From Plantibacter sp. PA-3-X8 (GTDB lineage Bacteria; Actinomycetota; Actinomycetes; Actinomycetales; Microbacteriaceae): a stretch of DNA of 64,000 nucleotides. Made by a program: the position numbers and the translations under genes. Below, piece after piece: positions 9,666-17,300 of the stretch. The notes beneath the pieces were generated by a model, which did not search any database, had not been told where the DNA came from, and saw nothing but the letters and a program-made list of their open reading frames with translations. The stretch spans positions 3,596,001 to 3,660,000 of the forward strand of contig NZ_CP033107.1 of assembly GCF_003856975.1 (NCBI RefSeq), given 5' to 3'. Position 1 is the first letter of the stretch. The number at the start of each line of letters is the position of its first letter.

Positions 9666-9696
9666 GTGCGGGGTGCTCCGTTCGAGCGTCGACGAT

Positions 9697-9714
9697 GCAC
9701 CGGTCCCCCGGTGC
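9697..9714 (-). other. Small hairpin between mvaA and mvaS
   Basis: GCACCGG and CCGGTGC form a perfect 7-bp stem with a 4-nt loop inside the only real gap of the operon. It could tune mvaS translation or mRNA stability; no function can be proved from sequence. Confidence 0.35.
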
Positions 9715-9724
9715 GGTGGGAGGG

Positions 9725-10792
9725 TCAGGCGGGCGCGCCGGCTGCGGTCTGCGCGCTGCGTTCGAGCTTCAGGTGGGCGGCCATGAGCTCACCGGGGTTG
9801 GTCTGCGCGGCGAGGAGTGACAGTTCGCCACACCAGACGGCGGCAGCGCACAGGACGGCGAGTCGCCGGGCGTTGGCGCCGGGTTCACGGTCCTCGCGGC
9901 ACCCGAGGCGGGTGAGGTTCTCCTCGACGAAGCCGAGCCCCTTGCCGTTGCCGACCGTGCCGACGATGAGGTTCGGCAGGGTGCAGGAGAAGTAGAGGTC
10001 GCCGTCGTGCACCTCGGCGTGTGTGACGCCCTGCGAGCCCTCGACGATGTTCGCCGCGTCCTGGCCGGTCGCCAGGTAGAACGCGAGCAGCATGTTGGCG
10101 TAGTGGGCGTTCGCGCTGCGCAGGCCGCCGGCGAGGATCGTCCCGACGAGGTTCTTGCGCACGTTCAGCTGCACGATCTGCTCGGGCGTCGTGTGCAGGA
10201 ACCGCTCGACGATCGCCCGCGGGATCGTCATCTCGGTGACGACGTTCTTGCCGCGACCCAGGATGCCGTTGACCGCGGTCGCTTTCTTGTCGGAGCAGAA
10301 GTTGCCGGAGATCGAGCCGTAGCGGAGCATCGGCCAACGCTCCATGATGTACGGCATGAGACGGTCCGCCGCGAGCGTGACCATGTTGTGGCCGGACGCG
10401 TCACCGGTGCGGAACTCGAGGCGCAGGAAGAGCAGGTTGCCGGCGATCTGCGAGTTGATCTCGATGAGTTCGGCGAAGTGACTCGACTGGGCGACGACGG
10501 CCTGCAGCTCGGGCAGGCTGCGCTCGATCTCGCGGAGCGCCTGCAGGGCGTCGCCGGCCGAGTCGACCTCGAACAGGACGGAGCGGCTCATCCGCTCGTC
10601 GACGAGCGTCGCGCGGATGCCGCCGGGGACCATGGAGGAGATGCGGGCGCCCCGACGGACCGACGGCCAGAGCGGGCTCTCGTAGGTGGCGAGCGGGACC
10701 TCCTGCTCGCCCTCCATGACGTTGCCGCTCAGATGGAGCGGGCCGATCCACTTGAGTGGGACCGGTGCGACGCCGTCGGGTTCGTTGCTCAT
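9725..10792 (-). CDS. mvaA: Hydroxymethylglutaryl-CoA reductase
   Basis: This 355-aa reductase converts HMG-CoA to mevalonate. The catalytic Glu is in GEQEVPLATYE, Lys in DKKATAVN, Asp in GQDAANIVEG, and His near the C-terminus in MAAHLKLE; DASGHNMV corresponds to the cofactor-binding DAMGMN motif. The soluble protein resembles the Streptomyces mevalonate-cluster reductase. Its ATG overlaps the mvaK2 stop by 4 bp. In the Streptomyces CL190 cluster a type 2 IPP isomerase gene sits between phosphomevalonate kinase and the reductase; here there is no room for one. Confidence 0.93.
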   Translation of the reverse strand: MSNEPDGVAPVPLKWIGPLHLSGNVMEGEQEVPLATYESPLWPSVRRGARISSMVPGGIRATLVDERMSRSVLFEVDSAGDALQALREIERSLPELQAVVAQSSHFAELIEINSQIAGNLLFLRLEFRTGDASGHNMVTLAADRLMPYIMERWPMLRYGSISGNFCSDKKATAVNGILGRGKNVVTEMTIPRAIVERFLHTTPEQIVQLNVRKNLVGTILAGGLRSANAHYANMLLAFYLATGQDAANIVEGSQGVTHAEVHDGDLYFSCTLPNLIVGTVGNGKGLGFVEENLTRLGCREDREPGANARRLAVLCAAAVWCGELSLLAAQTNPGELMAAHLKLERSAQTAAGAPA

Positions 10793-12006
10793 GCGTGGGG
10801 TTCCGTTCCGCCCCGGAGGACGTCGTGCTGCTCGGCGAAGGCACGAGCGTAGGTGGATCTGATGGATTCGACCGCGTCGTCGTCGGTGCGGCTGATCTCC
10901 GACGGCCCCCACGGGCTGTGGGCGGCGTCGATGAGTCCGGTCGGCGGGTGCACCGTGAGCGGGAGCCGCTCGATGCCGTGGGCCGACCAGTCGTCCTCGA
11001 GGGCGGCGGTGGAGACGGACTGGCCGATGAACGCGATCCCGCAGTCGCCACCACCGGCACCGGAGGACTTGGCCGCCCCGCCGAGGCGCTCGGCGGCGTC
11101 GCAGAGTTGCGCGAGCGCGGCGGTCTCGATGTCGACACCGGCGTCGCGGCCGAGACCGGCGAGCGTCGCGCGCGCGGAGCGCACGGCACCGAGCACGAGG
11201 GCAGGGTCCTCGTCGTTCAAGCCGATCGTGAGGGCGTCGACGGCGGCGCGACTGGCCGCGAGGAACGAGGTGTAGTGGGCGGTCTCCGCCCATTTGCGGG
11301 ACTGCAGTTCGTCGACGAGACGCGTGGTCGAGGCAGGCTCGCCGGTCCATCCGACGAGGAGCCGGAGCGAGGTCGGCGGCGACAGTCGCTCGAGCCCCAG
11401 CTCGGCCCAGGGGTCGCGGAGGGCGGCGAGCACCCCTTCTCGGTGGCGCACCTCCCGCAGCCGGGCCCGATCGGGCGAGGTGTAGCGGAGCCAACCGCCG
11501 AACATGCTCGCCGCGAGGTCGCCACCGGAGGCTGCCGGCGCGACGTCGATGGTGGCGAGGATCGCGAGCTTGAGCATCTGCGTGCGGGTGAGGTCGAGCT
11601 GGTAGAACTCGTCGAGGGCGCGGATGGTGGCGGTCGTCACGGCCGCGCTCGAGCCGAGGCCGAACTTCCGGCCGCTCGCGTCGTCGAGCTCGCTCGTGAT
11701 GGACAGCGCGGAGAACCGCTGCGCGACGCCGAGCTCGGCGACGAGGGTCTCCATCGTGCTCACGGCGGAGAGGACGTGGTCGAGCGGGCGTTCCTCGTGC
11801 TCGACGACGACCCCGTTGCGGTTGCGACGCCAGATGATGGGCGCTCGGCCGTACTGGTCGGAGAAGATGCGGCCCTCGTGCTCGCTCGCCTCGAGTCGGA
11901 CGGTGACGCACCGGTCGACCGCGACGAGGATGGAGGGGTGCCCTGGTTCGACGACGGCGTACTCGCCGGCCACGAAGAGCTTGCCGGGCGCCTTGATCTC
12001 GATCAT
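10789..12006 (-). CDS. mvaK2: Phosphomevalonate kinase
   Basis: This 405-aa GHMP kinase phosphorylates mevalonate 5-phosphate. The start MIEIKAPGKLFVAGEYAVVE gives motif 1, KFGLGSSAAVTTAT the ATP-binding glycine/serine motif 2, and SSGAGGGDCGIAF motif 3. The order and 4-bp ATGA overlaps on both sides place it firmly in the mevalonate operon. Its length suits an actinobacterial or Gram-positive type phosphomevalonate kinase. Confidence 0.93.
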   Translation of the reverse strand: MIEIKAPGKLFVAGEYAVVEPGHPSILVAVDRCVTVRLEASEHEGRIFSDQYGRAPIIWRRNRNGVVVEHEERPLDHVLSAVSTMETLVAELGVAQRFSALSITSELDDASGRKFGLGSSAAVTTATIRALDEFYQLDLTRTQMLKLAILATIDVAPAASGGDLAASMFGGWLRYTSPDRARLREVRHREGVLAALRDPWAELGLERLSPPTSLRLLVGWTGEPASTTRLVDELQSRKWAETAHYTSFLAASRAAVDALTIGLNDEDPALVLGAVRSARATLAGLGRDAGVDIETAALAQLCDAAERLGGAAKSSGAGGGDCGIAFIGQSVSTAALEDDWSAHGIERLPLTVHPPTGLIDAAHSPWGPSEISRTDDDAVESIRSTYARAFAEQHDVLRGGTEPHA

Positions 12007-13061
12007 CGCGCTCCTTCCGTTGTCTGCTCGCCCGCCGATCCGCCGGGCTCCGAGGTGATGAGCCTCGCGCCCCGTCCGGCTCTGGCGGGGATGACGCCGA
12101 TGTCGGGCTGCGCCTCGAGGATCCGAGTCGCGAGCTCGTCGACCGCGTCGGCTCGACACAGGATCTTCACGTTCGGGCCGGCGTCCATCGTCGCATAGCA
12201 TTCGAGGCCGTCGCCTCTGAGGTTTGCGACGAGATCGAGCAGTTCCACGCTCGCCGGTCCCCAGTACCGGACCGGCGGCTCGGCGCCGAGCATCGTGGCG
12301 TGCATCCGCATCGCGTTCCGCTCGGCGATCGTGCCCACCGCGGTGAAGTCGGCGCGGGAGATCGCCGCGAGCATCTCCTCGAGTTCGACGGGGGTGCGTT
12401 CGACCCAGGCGGGGTAATACGGGGAGGTGTCGACCGTGCGCCGCATGCCGTCGCGACTGGAGACCGACTTGGCCCGGGCGTCGAGGACGGTGAGGACCAT
12501 GCCGAGCTCGAGTCCGGGCGCGGGCACCGCCTCGGCGAAGGAGCTCTCGTCGTCGTGCCCGGCGTGCCAGACGGCGATCCCGTCGAAGATCGAGCGCGAG
12601 GCCGACCCCGAGCCACGGCGGGCCAGCCGGGAGAGGGCACGGCGGTCGAGGTCGAGTCCGAACGCGGTCGATGCGGCGAGCGCCAGCGCAGCGAAGCCCG
12701 AGGCCGAGGAGGCGAGGCCGGCGCCCGTGGGGATCTCGTTGTGGGAGTCGACGGCGACGCGCTCGTCCCGGCCGGCGAGCGCGCGCACGAGGTCGATGAA
12801 GCGCGTGACGCGGGAGCGGGCGGTGCCCTCGAGGGGTCGTCCACCGAGGAGCACGACGTCGTCGTGTGCGTCCGTCAGTCGCACCGTCGTCGTCGTGGGC
12901 GCTGCGTCGAGGGTCAGTGAGAGGCTTCCGGTCCACGGGAGGATGAGCGCCTCGTCCCGCTTGCCCCAGTACTTGACGAGGGCGATGTTGGGGTTGGCGA
13001 GCGCGGTCGCACTGCCCTCCTCCGAGGCGGTCGTCGCGAGCTGTTGCGGGGTCAGGGTCAC
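12003..13061 (-). CDS. mvaD: Diphosphomevalonate decarboxylase
   Basis: This 352-aa GHMP-fold enzyme makes isopentenyl diphosphate with ATP and loss of CO2. Diagnostic segments are NIALVKYWGKRD, SLSLTLD, TGAGLASSASGFAALA, GSGSASRSIFDG and the catalytic-Asp segment YATMDAGPNVK. I use the GTG at 13061, which overlaps the mvaK1 stop as GTGA; starts further upstream would read through mvaK1. It is the third step of the kinase-decarboxylase block encoded here. Confidence 0.94.
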   Translation of the reverse strand: MTLTPQQLATTASEEGSATALANPNIALVKYWGKRDEALILPWTGSLSLTLDAAPTTTTVRLTDAHDDVVLLGGRPLEGTARSRVTRFIDLVRALAGRDERVAVDSHNEIPTGAGLASSASGFAALALAASTAFGLDLDRRALSRLARRGSGSASRSIFDGIAVWHAGHDDESSFAEAVPAPGLELGMVLTVLDARAKSVSSRDGMRRTVDTSPYYPAWVERTPVELEEMLAAISRADFTAVGTIAERNAMRMHATMLGAEPPVRYWGPASVELLDLVANLRGDGLECYATMDAGPNVKILCRADAVDELATRILEAQPDIGVIPARAGRGARLITSEPGGSAGEQTTEGAR

Positions 13062-13996
13062 GCGTAGTCCTCCGCGTCGATCGTCCAGGTGCCGAGTGCT
13101 CCGGCCTCGAGGAGGGCTTGCGAGATGCGTCGGGCTGACGCGGGGTCTGCGGCGAGGGTGATGATGCATCCGCCCTGCCCGCCGCCCGTCAGCTTCGCAC
13201 CGAGGGCGCCGTTCCCCGCGGCGACCGCGATGAGCGCGGTGATGGCCGGGTGGCCGGCGCCGAGTTCGTCGAGGACGACCTGCGCCGCGTCCATGCGGGT
13301 CCCGAGGTCGTCGCGGCGGTCCGCGGCGAGGTCGGCGACGCCCGCCACGGTCCCGCGTTCGAGCTCGGCCAGGAGCGCGCGACCACGCTCGGGGTGCAGC
13401 TCGACGAAGGCGCGGACGTCGGCGACCGCCTTCCGGGTCGACCCGCGCGCACCGGTGTCGGCCACGACGAAGCTGCCGCCGAAGCGGATCGGCGGATGCT
13501 CGACGCGGCCGGCGGTGAAGAGGATGGGTGTCGAGGCGCTCGTGGCCCGGGCGTCGAGACCGCTGGGCGTCCCGTGGGCGACGCGTTCGCCGCGCTGCAC
13601 GAGCTCGAACCGGTCGGCGTCGTCGAGCGCCACGCCGTGCAGGTCGGCGACGGCGTCGACGATCGCGTTGGCGGCCGCGGCACTCGAACCGAGGCCTCGG
13701 CCGATCGGCAGGGTCCCGCGGACGACGACCTCGACACCGGCCGGTGCCGCACCGACGTGCGCGAGGGTCTCTAGGACGGTGGTCCCGAGCGGATCGGAGG
13801 CGTCGAGCGGGCCGAGCGAGATCTCGGTGTCGAGCACCGAGGCTCCGTCGATGCGTCGGGCGGTCGCCTCGACCCGGAGCGACGGGATGGGCAGGGCGAC
13901 GGCTGGAGACCCGTACACGACGGCATGCTCGCCCAGCAGGATCGCCTTGGCGTGCGCGAAGCCGCGACCGGTCGCAGCCGTGTGCTCTGTCGTCAT
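13058..13996 (-). CDS. mvaK1: Mevalonate kinase
   Basis: This 312-aa GHMP kinase phosphorylates mevalonate and is the first gene of the operon. Motifs are GFAHAKAILLGEHAVVYG (motif 1), PIGRGLGSSAAAANA (motif 2), TPSGLDARAT and LTGGGQGGCIITL (motif 3). The ATG at 13996 is favoured because a CAGAAT box lies 6 nt upstream, which suggests a leaderless message; an ATG 13 codons earlier would start before that box. A perfect dyad overlaps the likely -35 region. Confidence 0.92.
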   Translation of the reverse strand: MTTEHTAATGRGFAHAKAILLGEHAVVYGSPAVALPIPSLRVEATARRIDGASVLDTEISLGPLDASDPLGTTVLETLAHVGAAPAGVEVVVRGTLPIGRGLGSSAAAANAIVDAVADLHGVALDDADRFELVQRGERVAHGTPSGLDARATSASTPILFTAGRVEHPPIRFGGSFVVADTGARGSTRKAVADVRAFVELHPERGRALLAELERGTVAGVADLAADRRDDLGTRMDAAQVVLDELGAGHPAITALIAVAAGNGALGAKLTGGGQGGCIITLAADPASARRISQALLEAGALGTWTIDAEDYA

Positions 13997-14002
13997 CTCA
14001 CC

Positions 14003-14034
14003 ATTCTGGTCCGAAAAACATGCAGCTGGCTGCA
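14003..14034 (-). promoter_or_regulatory. mvaK1 promoter with dyad operator
   Basis: Read leftward, the -10 CAGAAT is at 14003-14008, 6 nt from the mvaK1 ATG. The dyad TGCAGCTGGCTGCA (14021-14034, two 6-bp arms with a 2-bp centre) lies where the -35 should be, so a regulator could control the mevalonate operon here. Confidence 0.4.
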
Positions 14035-14212
14035 CATCGGTCGTCCGGTCGCGATCCGATCCGCCACGGGGCCGGCTCGTGAGCCGTCCCGCAGCGCATC
14101 CGGGCGCTGCACGATGGGCCGTCGACGGGAGCTGCCGGAGCGCTCACGGCGTGTCCCATGCGTACCGGAAACACCCAGCCTACGCCGAACGGCCCGGTTC
14201 GGCTCGTTACGG

Positions 14213-14241
14213 TTGAGTGGGCGGGACGGCCCGGTTAGTAT
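14213..14241 (+). promoter_or_regulatory. Promoter of the gltB-like/diflavin operon
   Basis: TTGAGT (14213-14218), a 17-bp spacer and TAGTAT (14236-14241) form one of the best housekeeping-type promoters in the window. Transcription would start near 14248. Confidence 0.5.
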
Positions 14242-14386
14242 CGGAACACCTCCATTCATGCAGACGACGGCCGCCGCACCCAGCGCCCGCGTCGACACGG
14301 ACCCTCCCTCCAGCGACGTAGATCCGGTCCCGTCATCTCACCGTCTCCGGGCCGTCCAGCGCCCGCATTCCGAGGGGTACCCCGTC

Positions 14387-17300
14387 GTGATCTCGTCTTC
14401 CGTTCCACCGCGCCCGCGCACCGCCGCACCGTCGCCCCTGCCAGACCTCGTCGATCGCCAGACCGACAAGAGCGACTGCGGCGTCGGTTTCATCACCCGC
14501 AAGGACGGCGTGCAGAGCCACGACGTCATCGCACTCGGCGACACCGCCCTGTGCGCCATCCCCCACCGCGGCGGCATGTCCTCCGAGGGTGTCGGCGACG
14601 GAGCGGGCGTGCAGATCGACCTCTCGGTCGACTTCTTCAGCTCCCTCGTCGGCAAGCCGCTCGTCGCCGGGCGGTTCGGCGTCGCGAACGTCTTCCTCCC
14701 GGTCGACCACGGTCGGATCAGTGACGCCGAGGCGCTCATCGAACGCTCGCTCGGCGAGGCCGGCTTCACCGTGCTGCTCGCCCGTGCCGTGCCGACGGTC
14801 GACGCCGTCCTGCGCCCGAAGGCCGTGCAGTACCAACTGCCGATCCGGCAGTGGATCTTCGAGCCCTCGGACAACGCCTCCACGGAGGACCTCGACCAGC
14901 GCGCACACGCGGCCCTGCTCGCGATCGAGGCGACGGCCTACACGGACCTCACCCTCGACGGCCTCTACCCGCTGTCGCTCAGCACGCGCACCCAGGTCCT
15001 CAAGGGACGCCTCAACTCCGGCGAGGTCATCCCCTACTTCGCCGACCTGGCCGACCCCCTGCACCGGGTCAGGACCCTCGCCTTCCACACCCGGTTCTCG
15101 ACGAACACCGCTCCCCACCCGTCGATGGCGCAGCCCTTCCGCCTCATGGCGCACAACGGCGAGCTCAACACCGACCGCAAGAACCGTCTGTCCGAGACGG
15201 CGCTGGCTGCATCGCGAGGCCGGAAGATCATCCGGGCCAGGGGCCAATCGGACAGCTCGCGCCTCGACCAGACGCTGCACAGCCGCGTGGTCGAGGACGG
15301 ACTCGAACTGCTCGAGGCGGTCGTGTCCGTCATGCCCCCGGCCTGGGAGAACGATCGCACCCTGAGCCGCGAGGTTCGGGCGATGCTCGAGTACTTCTCG
15401 CTCGTCGAGGAGAAGAACGACGGCCCGGCCGCGCTCATCTTCAACGACGGCACGACCGTCGGCGCCCGGCTCGACCGGCTCGGCCTGCGCCCGCTGCGCA
15501 GCGTCGAGACGGCCGACTACCTCTGCGTCACCTCCGAAGCCGGGCAGCTGCCGTTCCCGGACGACGAGGTGGTCCATCGCGGTCGCATCGAAGCCGGCGG
15601 CATGCTCGCCTACGACCACCGCACGGGCACGCGCCTCCGCACGGGCGAGGCGCTCGAACTCCTCGCGGCGCGCAAGGACTACCCGGCGATGCTCGCCGCA
15701 TCGGCCACCGACCTCGACGCGCTCGAGGACCGGGGTGTGCCGGTGTCGGTACCGACGGCCTCGGCGGACGACGCGTTCGCCTACCGCGGTGGGCTGAGCC
15801 AGGTGCAGCGCTACGTCGCGTACTCCCTCAACCAGGAGAGCTTCCGGTTCATGACGGACCCGATGCTCGCCTCGGGCAAGGAGCGGATCTCGGCGATGGG
15901 CTACGGCAACGCCATCAACGCCCTGTCCGACCAGGAGGGCGGCCTGGCGAAGTACTTCTCCCAGCGCTTCGCCCAGGTGACCAACCCGCCGCTCGACAGC
16001 ATCCGTGAGGCGGACGGCATGACCCTCCGGGTCGCACTCGGCCCGAAGCCCGGCAGCGGCACGGTCGGCACGAAGCAGCTCGTCCTCCGATCCCCCATCA
16101 TCAGCGAGGACGAACTGCGGCGCCTCAGCGCTCAGCACGAGTCGCCGGCCGCGTGGTTCGACATCCTCTACCGGCCCGAGGTGGACGCGCAGGCGAACGC
16201 CGACGCGCTCGAGGCCGCCGTCGAGCGCGTGGCCGCAGCGGTCGCCGGGTTCGCCGCAGAGAACGGCGGCATCGCCATCCTCAGCGACCGCGGCGTCCAC
16301 GCGGAGGGTGCCGCCCTGCCGCTCATCCTCGTCGTGGCGGCCGTCAATCAGCGACTCATCGACGACGGCCTCCGGCTCCGCGTGTCGCTCGTGGTCGACA
16401 GCGGCCAGCTGCCGTCCTCGCACCACGTCGCCTCCGCCCTCGGCTTCGGCGCGTCGGCGGTCCACCCGCTCGCGGTCCGTCTGCGTGCCGAGCAGCAGCA
16501 CCCCGACGAGGTGGAAGCAGCGTTCCGACGGTTCGCCTACGCCGCCGAGAAGTCGCTCCTGAAGACCATGGGCCGGGTCGGCCTCTGCACCGTCGAGAGC
16601 TACATCGGCGGTGAGTTCTTCGAGCCGAACTACCTCGACACGAGCGACCCCGTGCTCGCGCGCGCCTTCCCGCACCTCCGCGCCCCCGTCGGCGGCGTCG
16701 GCTTCGCCGGGATCGCCCGGACGGCGAGCGCCTGGCACCAGCGCGCCCTGACGACGTCGAGCGACGCGGACGTCCCGCTCCTCGGCCTGTTCAAGGAACG
16801 CGCCGAGGGCGCCGGCCACTCCTACGGGACGACCGCGGTCCGCGGCTTCGTCGACCTCACCGAGGAGCCCGTGCAGCTGCCGCGAGCGGACACCACGGCC
16901 GTCGACCGCGACGGCGGCACGCTCGGCGACGACCCGCTGCGCCTCCACACCATCGGGAACCTGGAGGACGCGTTCGGGATCGACGACGACGCCTACCAGC
17001 ACACCTCCTTCGACGCCCTCGACGACGACGAGATCGACGCCTTCACCATCACGCCCGGCTACCGCTCCTTCGTCCAGTCGATGACGACCGAGCGCCGCCG
17101 CCGCCCGGCGGCCCTCCGCGACGTGCTCGTGCTGCCCGAGGACATCACCCGACTGACCACCCCGGAGGAGTTCGCGCGCGAGCTCGACCGGCTCGGCCCC
17201 GTCGGCAACTCCTCGATCGTCGTCCGCGGCCTGCGTGCGACGCGGACCGAGCAGGGGCGGCACCGGCTGCAGCTCACGGGACCGCTCGCGGGCGACCTCA

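Larger units (their letters stand above)
13997..14386. other. Divergent intergenic region, mvaK1 to the gltB-like gene
   Basis: This 390-bp gap carries the leftward mevalonate promoter at one end and a rightward promoter in the middle. No gene is evident in it. The gltB-like frame is open through it, so part could be coding if translation starts at the ATG at 14258 instead of the GTG at 14387. Confidence 0.6.
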
